The notes under the pieces are model-generated. The model saw only the letters and a list, made by a program, of their open reading frames with translations, was not told the DNA's origin and searched no databases. Positions 28,161 through 38,712 of a stretch of 64,000 bases of DNA are shown here, in pieces. The number at the start of each line of letters is the position of its first letter. Within the stretch, counting starts at the first letter, position 1. Where the stretch lies: positions 10,984,001 through 11,048,000 of the forward strand of contig CM060465.1 of assembly GCA_030544235.1 (NCBI GenBank), read 5' to 3'. This DNA is from Lepturacanthus savala (lineage: Eukaryota > Chordata > Actinopteri > Scombriformes > Trichiuridae). The position numbers and the translations under genes are program-made.

Positions 28161-28659
28161 TGAGCCTAAATTCATTCAAAAGTATTATTTTCCTGTAATC
28201 ATTCTTCCTTTTCAGACTGATTAGAAGTCATTATTCTCTTTCAATGTAATTGATGTGAGCCAAGATCCAGTTGTTTTTTTTTGTTTAAAATATCTAAAGA
28301 TGAGGTTTCATTCCACCAAATTAACTAAATAAAGTGGATATTATTCAGTAATTGTCCTTTGTACCCAATTGTGTTACTATGCTACGAGTACAACTTAAAA
28401 ACACTGAATGATAGAAAATATATTATGTCAGAAAATATCCACCTGAGACTACTGATGCTTTTTGGATAAAATTTGAAGTACCCGAAACAGACTTTAAAAA
28501 GTGGTCATAATGTCTGCTGGTGCCGTGTAAGCACTAGATCAAAAATAAATGCTGAAGGAACGCAGTAATTACAATGCGTTTGTTTGCATTTTAAAAAAAA
28601 ATGTCAGTATCTTAGTCCCCTGCAGATAAGACACGCTTCGTGACACAGTAAGCACACTG

Positions 28660-29535
28660 TACGAGGGAAAGCTCTTTATTTCCTCATCGCTCAGACTTTC
28701 ACCAACAAAACAAAGCTCAGACGGCTGAGACAGCAGCAAACAGTCCAGCATCTCTCAACCATGTGGCTTTCAAACAAATTACTGTTGAGAAAACACATTA
28801 CAACACACAAATAATTATTGTTCCAGGATAATTCAGACTTCGCTTTTTAACCCGTGAGGAGTGAATGAGGAGCGTGTCCTGACCCCGGCTCTCTCCCTCC
28901 GCTCTCCTCTGCTGCTCAGAGTTAAAAGAAGAAAAAAATTAAAATAAAAGGTGTGATTGATGTGACAGTATAAGCAGTCTCTTCCTTGCTCCACAGCTGT
29001 CAATCACTGTCCCTCAGCCAAAAGCACAGCTTGCAGTCGCTGTGGCTTGGGTTGGGAGGGGGGTGTAGGGGGGGCGGGATGTCATCGGGGTAGGCAGTGC
29101 GGGATTGGTTGCTCGGCTTAAACTGCGTGAGATGTGGTTGAGGGAAGGAAGGGTGGAGGTGTCATATTTGAGAGCCACAATAGCAAAACCACAGATAGAT
29201 ACACAGGTTTAGTTCAGAATAGAGTTTAAAATTGGTTTTTAATCTTACGGTTTATTAGGATTATATTACTGGGCTGAACTTTGTCTGGTGACAAAGAGCA
29301 ACAGTTCAACTCACAGCTGTGAAAACAACAGGAATACTGAACAAGTTTGGTGTGTCTCTGTGTGTGTGTGTGTGTGTGTGTGGCCTGTAGTTATGCTTTA
29401 ATAGGGTGATGTGTGTGTGTGTGTGTGTATATTTCTATATCTGTGTGAATCTCACCTATTAATCTGTCTCTGTGTGTACATATGTTGAGTGAAGTTACCT
29501 TTCCTGCCATTCTGAAGGTATCTGTATATGTATAT

Positions 29536-29571
<36 letters not shown>

Positions 29572-29611
29572 GTCTGTGTGTGTGTCTGTGTGTGTGTCTG
29601 TGTGTGTGTGT
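28660..29611 (-). other. psme3ip1: psme3ip1 3' UTR and polyadenylation signal
   Basis: Minus-strand AATAAA at 28680-28675 is the first clear signal after the stop and suggests a 3' UTR of about 0.95 kb. The stretch contains three GT microsatellites and a short open frame at 29122-29000 with a good acceptor (reported separately). Confidence 0.5.
29356..29428. repeat. Two short (GT)n microsatellites
   Basis: GT runs at about 29356-29382 and 29410-29428 separated by unique sequence, in the psme3ip1 3' UTR. Confidence 0.9.
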
Positions 29612-29612
29612 C
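29537..29612. repeat. (GT)n microsatellite with TGTC interruptions
   Basis: Pure GT run followed by four TGTGTGTC-type units. Its end touches the psme3ip1 stop codon. Confidence 0.95.
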
Positions 29613-29874
29613 TATCTGTAGGCCCTGTTGTGCCGGGGGTACGGCGACATGATTGCGTCCACGCTACCTTCGCTGTCCGAGCTGCTGTCAGAGTCGCTGC
29701 TGCCGGAATAAACCCAGAGTCCCGGTAAAACTCCAACACACACGGCCGCTGATGGGAGGTGCAGCACGCCCTGACCGGAGCTCACAGGAGTTGGAGGGGT
29801 CTTCGCTGTCAGGCTGGTGACTGTTTGTCGGTTTTCAGCTGCCCCTGCTCCTCCTCCTGCTCCTGCCTCCTGTT
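29612..29874 (-). CDS. psme3ip1: psme3ip1 last coding exon (CK2-type serine stretch)
   Basis: Acceptor GTTCAG before 29874. Encodes a Gly/Ala-rich lead, LPSAAVCVGVLPGL, YSGSSDSDSSSDSEG, then SVDAIMSPYPRHNRAYR and TAG at 29614-29612. The stop abuts a CA/GT microsatellite. The end after DSEG is unlike the recalled family ending, so an alternative 3' structure is possible. Confidence 0.82.
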
Positions 29875-32800
29875 CTGAACAGCACAACAAACTGTCACAT
29901 CGAGAGCTTTTAACATGCAGACGTCACTGTATCAGAGTCTTCTGAAAAATGACAAAAACATGTCAGAACCCTGAGGTCCATTGTTCAACTCTAGGTGCAT
30001 CGCAGGTCTCTTATTTGAGGTTTCTTCACTTGTTACAGCAGTCGTTCTACCCCACCATCCTCCAGGCCATCCTAAGTGGTTGGTGACAGACTGGGTGGGT
30101 TCGGAGGGGCGATTTGTGAAACCTGAGATTTGTACGGTGACAATAACCTTAAATAAACTCTAACCTTAAACACACAAAAGAGATTGTCCCTCCAGTCCAA
30201 ATCTTACATCAACCATCTCAAGTCTCTTATTTGTGCACTGAGGAGCGAGAAGGGAGAGGACTTTTATCAACAAACATCGCCAAAGCTGTTGCTGATTGTG
30301 TCCTGACGCTGCAGCTGATCAGACTGAGCTGATACAGCACAACATCATTGCAGTTTCATACCAGAGTGAAAACTGATAACAGATTAAACTTTGAAGTTTG
30401 TATCACTCCCAAGTTTCATATTTCATCTGTTGTCTGGTTCATGGTCTAATTACAACTCTTAATTGTTGGTTTGATCCACAAAAGAACCATAAACATCCTT
30501 CTTCATAACTAAAAAGATTTTTCTTTTCTTTATTTGTGATTTTTTCTTCTAGACGCAACTGAATGAAAGTCGGAGAGGAAGGGAATCAGCAAGAACACAT
30601 TTTAAAACGTATTTATATTTTACGTCATTTGTCATCATTTCCATTCAGTCACATGTGAGGCAGAAAGTTCCTGAGCATCGGGTTTGACACGAGTTACATC
30701 ATTTACATTTTCCCAGAAACATTCAGCCTTATAAATAATTTCTAGTGTTCAAAAGACACCCTGATCATATTCTGAGTTACTAAATAATGCTTCACAAGCT
30801 GAATATCAATTAATACAGATACAAATAATGAATAAATGATACAAGCACATTCTGCCTGTAGAAATGGTTCATGTTTGCCTGAGCAGGACACAGAACGCAG
30901 TATAAATACAGAATGCAGGTTTTTATTCATGTGCAGGTGTTTGACAGGATGCAGAGATACTGCTGCTCTGTTACTGAGAACTGTGCAGCTTTATTAGTGT
31001 CGGCACAGCACACGGGTGCAGATTTAGATTCTGTCTAAAGTCACTGCAGCGGTTAAAGCCGAGTGCTGAGGAAGCTCTGCAAGGGCACGGTCTCCTTGCA
31101 TCTCCATGCATCCCTGGTGGGAGGGATAAAGATGCGAGGGTAGGAAGCGAGTGAGGAAACGTGGATGCAAATAAAGGACTTGAGATGCACCTTCTGAATC
31201 TTTGTCACTGCCCGATCTGTTCTGCAAATGCGTGAGCAGGACAGAACTGCTCAGATAAACCACAAGGACCAGTGCTAAAAGAAAATTGCAGAAAGAGCCC
31301 TGAGATGACTTATTTTTGATTTAAAGCTATAGCACTATTGTTGCATTACATTTTTAACAGCATGTGACTTATTACATAAAATGCTTGGTTCATGGTTAAA
31401 TTCTTTGGAAAAATGCTCAATTAGGCTCATTTAGTAATGTATTTTAAATAGGTCTGACTTCTGCTTTTTTGCAACTAACTTTTTTACTCAGATCCTACAG
31501 TTGTTTTTATGTTGTTTATTTTGATAAAATAGTTTAGTAGATGTTCAAGATGCAATTATTTGACCCTGAAAGTAACAAAACTAGCATTAAAAAAAATTAA
31601 GTAAAAGTACCTGTTTAAAGCATTCGTTCTGAAAAAAGGTCAAAACCGAGCATATATCTGGACCATGTATGAAACATGAAAAGGCCTTTAATTTGTACTT
31701 GATTACCATCAGACGTGGTTACTGCCAGCAGTTTAAATTTCATGCAACTTTTATTTTTTCAGCACTTTTCATACAGCATTTGTAACTAATATATATAAAA
31801 ACTGGAGACTTTACAGTGCTTGTATGAAGGGTTGAGTTAAAATTGAAGCATTTGTTTGTTTTTTTTATACATTATTTCCTTTACCCACAACTAGAAAAAT
31901 ATTTTTTGCAGAAAATATCAAATTCAGTAATGTTAAGTGTGAATGACCCTAAAACTATGTGATTCATGTGTTTACACCTTGCATTCATAATTATATTTCA
32001 AATTGCTTTTACATTATTCTAAGCTGAGCAGACACTGTGTGGTTTTTGGCCCATTTTGGCATGATTGCTCTTTCTGTAGACTTGGGTTTAGTTGGGCTTT
32101 TGTTTGACTTTCTGTTCCTAGTTTTCCATTATGAGGCAGACTAATTAGCTGCCTCAAATATAAATTAGCCTGGTTCCACTGAATCTACATCGCACTTCCA
32201 CTATGCAAGCCCACCTGTGTGTCTTTCTCCGTTTCCTGTCGCTGCTGTCGTGATCTCCACCTTCTGTTTCTTGCTGCTGTCTGATGACTGGGATGAACTG
32301 GATGAGAGAACAAAAAGATTCAGAAGATTTAAAAGCTGCCCTGATCAATACTTCCATATTGATGGGTCAGAGGAATGCATACAATGCAAATGGTCTCGAC
32401 TGCAGTGACATAGATTTGTTGCTCAACTCTGCAGCTCTATAGAGCTTTACAGAGACTTACAGCTCAGGATATGGTTCAGTCTCACTGTTCTTATCAGTAT
32501 AGTTTACAGCTGCTGCTTTCAGCAAAAAAAGAACTTCCACTTCCACTTCCTGTCCAGCACTTCAGGACAAATTGATGAGGTTATTGATTAGTTGTTGAAA
32601 ATAGAGTACATTTAGGAGTCAGTTGGCCTCAGCAGTTGATGAACACCAAAAAATGAGGAGACTAATTTATTCATTTATTTACATTCATTAGGGGAACACA
32701 GACATGACTCCAAATGAATGCTAATGTGCATCTACTGGATTTGTAAACAGGCAACCGCCCATATCAGCTTTACAAGTTGATGAAATCTGTACATTGTGTT

Positions 32801-35800
32801 TTACAGCTTGTTCTACTGCCCCTAAGTGGCCAAAAAAAACCCCACAGATTTTAAAGGATGTGCATCTACCTGCGTCTCTTGACAGCTCCAGCCAATAAAT
32901 GGGCCTGGGACAGGTGGCTGGTCCTTTGTTCCGCCCCTGAATGTTTTGGTACCGCCTTCTTTTCAGGCTCAGGGCGGCTGTCAGCTGACGCCTGCTTCGC
33001 TAGAGCGCTGTGACAGCACCGAGTTAAGGTGAATGAACCATAATGGAGTCGGGGAGAGGGAACACAGAGCGGGGCTCGGGGGCAGGTGGAAACACACGAG
33101 CTGGTTCTGCAGCAGCCCATTCAACAAAGTTGCTGCCTGTCCCCCCTTCAGGAGGGAGACATTACAGCTCTCCATCAGCTGCTGGAAGAAGTGACACAGT
33201 TCTGACGGGCTAAAAGCACTCAGGCAGAGAGGTGGAGAGGAGGAGGGGCAGGAGTGTGACACAGATAAAGAGCCTAAAACAAGACATGGCTCAGGGGATG
33301 TGAAACAGGGTCGAGATGTGGAGACAGAGATTCATGGACGTATAAAGACAGAGCACTAAAGGTTCAAGACAAAAGGGACAAGTAGACGAGGATCAGCAGA
33401 CACACGGCGGGACGTTCCACAGCAGCACGGACACAAGGTTCTGAGTTTTTTCTCTGCATTAACGGAGATCTGTGCTTGTGTGCACGCGTACTTTGTGTTC
33501 ACAGCAGCAAACGACTGCTTTAAATCGTCACCGTAGTTACCAGCCTATGATACAGTTTCCACGACAACCCATTCTCTTCTTCATTTGCAGACAAACCAGA
33601 AACCTGTCTGTCCTCAAAGACAAAGAGAGTGTGACAGAAGAACAGATGAAACGCACAGAGAGAAACAATCATTACGCAAAACTACCAACACTGTCAAAGC
33701 TGCACTGTGGACTGTTTATTTTACTGGAGTAACAGTACCTGTAGATTCTAGTTCTGTCTCTTTTAAATATAAGAAATAAATATATTTCAATATATTAAAT
33801 TAAATATAAGAATTCATCATATAATATTTATTTGATGTAACATTTTTATTTCCAGGATAACAGCCGAGGCACACCCAGTAACCATAAACTGTCTGTAAAC
33901 AGAAATTTGGGAGCAGACTGAAGGACTGTTATGACACAATGCAACTTTCACTTAATATAGTAACTGTATCAGTACAAATATGTCTATTTCTGTATGCTGT
34001 ATTGTAATGAAGAAACAAAGAGTACAGTCAGTGTCTGGATGACCCTTGTGAAAGACAAATCTCTGCTATTTCATGGGCTAAATTCTGAAGTTACATAATG
34101 CAGCAAAAGTACCTTAAAGCACAATAAATAGACATAGAAAGGCTGGGTGCAGACATCCAAATCACTGCTGAGATCTAAGATTTGCTCAGTGATTGTGCCT
34201 ATTGATACTAATTAGAGGCTTCTTCCTACTATATTCATAAAGAAAGCAGGTGGAACAACTGTACAAGTTGTTAACGTTGACTTACAGAAGTAACAACTCA
34301 TAGATTGACATAATCCTTTGATTAATGATACATCGTTTGCTACCGATTGGTTTGTTTGAATGAATATTAATCTACAAGGAGAATGTTGGCATTGCTTGTA
34401 ATCATTTTGTTCCTCAGATAAAGATAGGTACCTTCTCTGTTTATAGGCGGGATGATTCATGTACAACATAGCTCTGGTACCACACAAGGATGGACACATG
34501 GACATGCGTGTGCATGTGCGTGTGCATGTGCGTGTGTGTGTGTGATGTAATGATGCAGTGCCAGCAGGAGCTCGATTATAGTGGAGAGTGTGTTGGCAGA
34601 GCCCGTCTCTGCCAACACACGTAAAGCTGCCAATCATACATACATGGAGCAAAAGACTCATATTAGCAGCATGTATGTCCTTCAACTGCTGTAAACAGCA
34701 TGAAGTGCATTAAACTATCAGAAAGCAGCATTACTGGTATGCAGATACATTGAAACTCTTATTAAGAAACTCTACACAACTTAATATCTGGAGAAACCTA
34801 CTGCTCTGCTACAACATTACAATCACACTCATAATAGACGCTTACTTTAACACAAATAGCTCTTCTCCATTACATTACATTAGCTGGTGTAATACTGTGC
34901 ATATAAATCCTGTTGCAAGGTCCTGTGCACAGCTGGCATTAACATCCCATCCCGAGTGGACATCCCCATCCAAGTGAATACACCCAAGATGCATTGAGAC
35001 CCGATCACTCAGACCAAATTCAGAGATGTCGGGTGCCATAAGTCCATGTTTTTTTTTTCTTTTATTATTTAGCATTGTGAATGTAAAGCATCCTGAGCCA
35101 CATTGAGGGACCATCTACTCAAGTTTGGCAGTGCAGACACGGGAGTTGCATAGCTGCCTTCCCATCTGTGTACCCTCCGTCCACAGTTGTGTTCAACTTG
35201 TTTGATAACAGGACAAGTTGCACATGAATTAGGTAAATAACATGTTAGGCTGTCATTTATGGTCAAGCTATGGTCAAGGGGGGTTCAGCCCCTCCGGCTC
35301 CAGACTACACCTCACCTACAGTAACATTACCTTAATCTACTGTATATGCAATAAAAGCTCTGCAATGTACAAAGAGAAATTAAGTACATTGGATTATTTA
35401 AATATAGATGAGGGAAGTAAGATCTGATCACAGTTAATCATTTGAGACGCATGTTAACACTGGCTGTATACACAGGACCTCAGAGTCCTACCTCAGTGTA
35501 TATTATTACGAATGCAAAAAATAGTTATGACTCCTATCCACCTCTTTCAGCAGGAAGTTGTCCCTGCATCAACAGCAGCAGATCTCTGGCCCAGCTGATG
35601 CCTCCCACCCCTCCTCACACGAAAAATAAAGTCACATTTTCACAACAGGGATGTGTTAGCTAGAGAAATAAAGCTGAAACCCAACAGGGAACATCTACAG
35701 AAGGGCTGCTCACTGTTTTAAATACATGCTGGTCAGTGGGTAGTGTAGGTGTTTTGTAAACCAAAAATATATTTTTTTTTGTTACTGGTCTGTATGATCA

Positions 35801-37314
35801 GGTTCATTTTAGCATTAGATTTGATATGTTTATATGCTCTGGAGGCAGATTGAACATTTATCATCAGATTGAACTGATTTTAATTGTTTTTTGCTCTATG
35901 AAATGTCTTACAATTATCATTTCTTAAATTACAAAAAAACAAATGAAGTGCACAATGCTTATTTGTAACCAGCAACAACCTGTTATCATTCACTAAAACA
36001 GGAAATAAAAGATGAACATATTCATGAAACAATCACAGAGGGACACAAACAGCTAATTAAGATTGTTTTATATAAACAGGATGAAAGGATATTCTGTATT
36101 CCAACAGTTCCTGCTTCTCCTCGTCCCTGCGTTGCTTCTCCACCAGGCTCTGTTGCCGGGAGACCTCATCCAGGAAGCTGGTCTCATCATCGTCCAATCC
36201 CCGCACCATGTTCTCTGTCACCATGGAAACAAACATGCTCTCAACACATGGCAGTCGAATGATTGCATTTTTCCAGAAAAACACATCATCCGTCTTTTTA
36301 AATCTGAAAGGAAAACCCTGAAATGCAGCGTAACTTCACACTTAAAGACAACAAAGCATATGCACTTTTAACAGCAGCAAGACATTCAGTGTTGGTGAAC
36401 ACTGCTGCCTTCATAATGGTTTGAATTTACTGCAACTGTTTTGATTGCTTGTTTTTGATTGCTCTAAATAAGTGGGAATTCTCTCCCAGTTCAGACTCAA
36501 ATGACCTGAATGAATAATAGCATATGGCATTGTGTAGCTGCAGATCTGTATTGAAATGCAGGAAAAAAAATGTTCAAGTAAAAAAAAAACTACTGAGCGG
36601 AACGGACAAACAAACCTTAAACAAACGCTGCTGTCTATGAATATTAAAGATTATGTTGTGGTAAAGTCATTAACATAAGCCTCCAGCAAGTCTACAAAAC
36701 TAATACCCATGTATGGGTTGTATCAATTTACAATTTCATGATCGTTTACCAGGTTTTAGTACCAATTTAAATGTAAAATGCTACTTTTGTGTAGATACTG
36801 GATAAATTCTACCTCCTTGGGCCTAAAGAGTCACTTATACCATTTGAAAAGTTTAGAGGGTAAATGAGTTACCAGCTCAGATATCTGAACATAACAGAGT
36901 CATGTATCACCAATCCTTGCCATGACTGCTGCTCTTTATAACTTGAGCCACTATAACAAAGTCAAAGACCCACTGAATTTGAATTGCTCCTCAAAGTCCT
37001 CTTGCTTCTTGTCTTTCTGCTCCTGCAGTCGCTCGTAGAGGGAGCGCGGGTCGTACTCCACCTCTGGCGCCTCTATATGAGACAGACACAAACAAATAGG
37101 TGGATGTTTGCACAGCTGTGTGTGAACTTAGATGATTGGGGTGTTGTCTTCTTCTCTTTTGTAACCCTGTGACATGTGTGTTCTCACCCTGTGGATCATC
37201 AGGCTTCCTGACTTTCTCCCATTCCTCCTGCCTCTTCTTCCTCTGCTCATCAAGCTCCGATTCCGACACAAACTTCCTGCTGAGGTCCACTCCTGTTGCC
37301 CCGCCCCCTGCCAT
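29612..37314 (-). CDS. psme3ip1: PSME3-interacting protein 1 (FAM192A/NIP30/PIP30)
   Basis: Nuclear partner of the proteasome activator PSME3 (PA28-gamma); it strengthens PA28-gamma binding to the 20S core, using a serine-rich C-terminal stretch phosphorylated by CK2 (family knowledge). Coding exons, 5' to 3' on the minus strand: 37314-37188, 37072-36974, 36214-36093, 33009-32870, 32297-32215, 29874-29612; total 834 nt, 277 residues. Family marks: RKFVSESELDEQRKKRQEEW near the N-terminus, YDPRSLYERLQEQKDKKQED, NMVRGLDDDETSFLDEVSRQ, HLLAGAVK, PSAAVCVGVLPGL and the acidic-serine stretch YSGSSDSDSSSDSEG. The third intron is AT-AC (U12). The middle (after EYR) is much more diverged than the N-terminal domain. 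The last residues after DSEG do not match the recalled mammalian C-terminus. Convergent with cpne2. Confidence 0.92.
32215..32297 (-). CDS. psme3ip1: psme3ip1 exon (serine/lysine-rich linker)
   Basis: 83 nt, acceptor TCCAG, donor GTGGGC. Encodes SSQSSDSSKKQKVEI and a short poorly conserved tail, corresponding to the mammalian SSESGNSVKRLK segment. Its phases (2 in, 1 out) are exactly those needed to join the flanking exons. Confidence 0.78.
32870..33009 (-). CDS. psme3ip1: psme3ip1 exon starting at an AT-AC (U12) acceptor
   Basis: Preceded by a U12 branch-site match CCTTAAC (33029-33023) and then CAC, 13 nt downstream. In phase 0 it reads SALAKQASADSRPEPEKKAV to HLLAGAVKRR, carrying the conserved LLAGAVK. 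Using the overlapping AG instead would hit a stop within nine codons. Donor GTAGAT. Confidence 0.85.
34498..34545. repeat. Imperfect (GT)n / GCATGTGCGT repeat
   Basis: TGCATGTGCGTG repeated, followed by a short GT run, within the large AT-AC intron of psme3ip1. Confidence 0.85.
36093..36214 (-). CDS. psme3ip1: psme3ip1 exon ending at an AT-AC (U12) donor
   Basis: Acceptor ACAG before AGAACATGG. Encodes KNMVRGLDDDETSFLDEVSR through QELLEYR. The exon is followed directly by ATATCCTTTC, the U12 AT-AC 5' splice consensus; no usable GT is near. Ends in phase 0. Confidence 0.9.
36974..37072 (-). CDS. psme3ip1: psme3ip1 exon (YDPRSLYERLQEQ)
   Basis: 99 nt, acceptor ATAG, donor GTGGGT. Encodes APEVEYDPRSLYERLQEQK then EEQFKF. 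Phase 1 at both ends. Confidence 0.92.
37188..37314 (-). CDS. psme3ip1: psme3ip1 first coding exon
   Basis: ATG at 37314-37312; the exon itself starts at 37324 after a TGTAG acceptor, leaving a 10-nt 5' UTR piece. Encodes MAGGGATGVDLSRKFVSESE and EEWEKVRKPDDPQ; donor GTGAGA. Leaves 1 nt over. Confidence 0.93.
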
Positions 37315-37714
37315 AACGACAGACCTACACACCAACACAGACACACCTGAGTACATATATATTTATGGTTTTCACTCCAAAACTACTACGTTAACATGTT
37401 GTGGTTTTCCTGTGATGACCTACACAGATACTTTAAATGATTTATACTTAGGCTATGTAGTCCAGTGAGTGAATAAATCAATATAATCCATTCAAACTGA
37501 GCTTTTGTCCCCAGAGCACCATGTATTAAATCCATTAAAACCACTGCTATTGACTACTGCATTAGCCATTACTCACCTGTGAATGTTAACCGTTCACAAT
37601 AACCCAAGACTAAAATTCAGTGGTTTTTGAGTGTGACAAATACAAGTGATGAAGTTTCAAAAGGAATGTGTCAACTGCCAAGGTGAAGACAATAATATGT
37701 TAGTGCTATATTCA

Positions 37715-37990
37715 CCATTACAGGCTGCAACTAACCTATTTCATTATCTATTAATATATTGATTATTCTTTTGGATTGATCAGTAAAATGTCAGAAAATT
37801 TGGCTTCCCGAAGCCCAAGGTGACATCTTGGAAGGTTTTGTATGGTCCACAACCCAAAGATGTTAAGTTTACTGCTACAGAACCCTGAAGAAACCAAACA
37901 ATATTCATATTTGAGAAGCTTGAATGAGAGAAGGTTTTTTTTACAAAATGATTGAGAATAGTTTGTGGTTATTTAAATAGTTGGTAACTA
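37715..37990. repeat. MITE-like dispersed repeat, copy A (decayed)
   Basis: Starts GCTGCAACTAACC and contains AAATGTCAGAAAATTTGGCT, ACAACCCAAAGATGTTAAGTTT-type and GTTGGTAACTAATC words shared with 49350-49685 and 62430-62680. About 280 bp, non-coding. Confidence 0.55.
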
Positions 37991-38414
37991 ATCTTTAATT
38001 TGACTTATTATTACAGATGAATTACTCTGTTTATATATATATGTTAATGTTTCAACGATCAAAACAAAAAACTTACTAAAATAAAGTAAAATAGCTTTTG
38101 AAAAAAATGTTTGTTGCTCTTCGACCAAATGCATATCTATGCACAAATATTTTTTTGTGCTCCCATATTTTTAAATGTCGTTTGTTGAATTTCTGTATGA
38201 CTCAAATACAATTTCTGTAAACTACAGAATCTTTCAGGAAGATTTTCATTGAAACAAGCTGCACCATGCTGAACATTCTGTAGTATCACAAATTCACTGT
38301 GAAAAGCAGGTCGACTAAATGCTGCACAGAGAGCTATTAACTCATTCTTCCTGAACAGATCCATAAATAATAATCTGGCAGCAGCTGTGATCCAGATAAA
38401 GCACAAGTCAATGT

Positions 38415-38497
38415 ACTAGGATGGCTGAGTGGTTAAGGTGTTGGACTTAAGATCCAATGGGCAATAGCCCACGTGGGTTCAAACCCCACTCCTGGTA
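38415..38497 (+). tRNA. tRNA-Leu(UAA)-like sequence, probably the head of a SINE
   Basis: Folds as a full class II tRNA: acceptor ACTAGGA/TCCTGGT with one G-U pair, A box TGGCTGAGTGG, anticodon loop CTTAAGA (anticodon TAA), long variable arm GGGC-AATA-GCCC, and T arm GTGGG-TTCAAAC-CCCAC, then discriminator A. Against the usual vertebrate tRNA-Leu(UAA), as I recall it, most changes are CpG decay. The 3' flank looks like a SINE body, so this is more likely a retroposed copy than a working gene. A true tRNA gene next to a SINE cannot be excluded. Confidence 0.6.
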
Positions 38498-38712
38498 ATT
38501 TACAGAGCTTTAAAATGTAAGTGTCGGCCCTGAGACTGGGAAGTTACAGACCTGACTATAAAATGGTACCCATTGCCTCCCTGCTAGGACTCGGTAATCA
38601 GAGTGGGGGGGGTTAAACCACTCAATGATCCACTCCCTCTGATAATGGGTCAAATGCAGAGAGAACAGAACACTGGATTTCTCATTTTGGGATTAATAAG
38701 CAAAACTTGAGA
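38415..38712 (+). mobile_element. tRNA-Leu-derived SINE
   Basis: After the tRNA-like head comes GTCGGCCCTGAGACTGGGAA, GGGGTTAAACCACTC, then GGGTCAAATGCAGAG and GGGATTAATAAGC. The last two words are typical 3' ends of fish SINEs and their partner LINEs. Total about 300 bp, + orientation, within the first intron of psme3ip1. Confidence 0.65.

Larger units (their letters stand above)
24151..28659. other. Intergenic region between the convergent 3' ends of cpne2 and psme3ip1
   Basis: No gene recognised. AT-rich, with a LINE/SINE-type tail (26108-26330), a common fish repeat (26923-27256), a second decayed tail (28003-28160), a tRNA-like stretch (25378-25445) and a strong short hairpin (25175-25202). 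Confidence 0.6.

Noticed and set aside
31024..31263. 79-codon minus-strand frame with RSGSDKDSEG, considered as a psme3ip1 exon
   Set aside because: Does not match any family segment, and the exon at 32297-32215 already joins the flanking exons in the correct phase.
34900..35110. Possible SINE/LINE tail (GAATGTAAAGCATCCTGAGC)
   Set aside because: Only one short stretch resembles L2-type tails; too weak to annotate.
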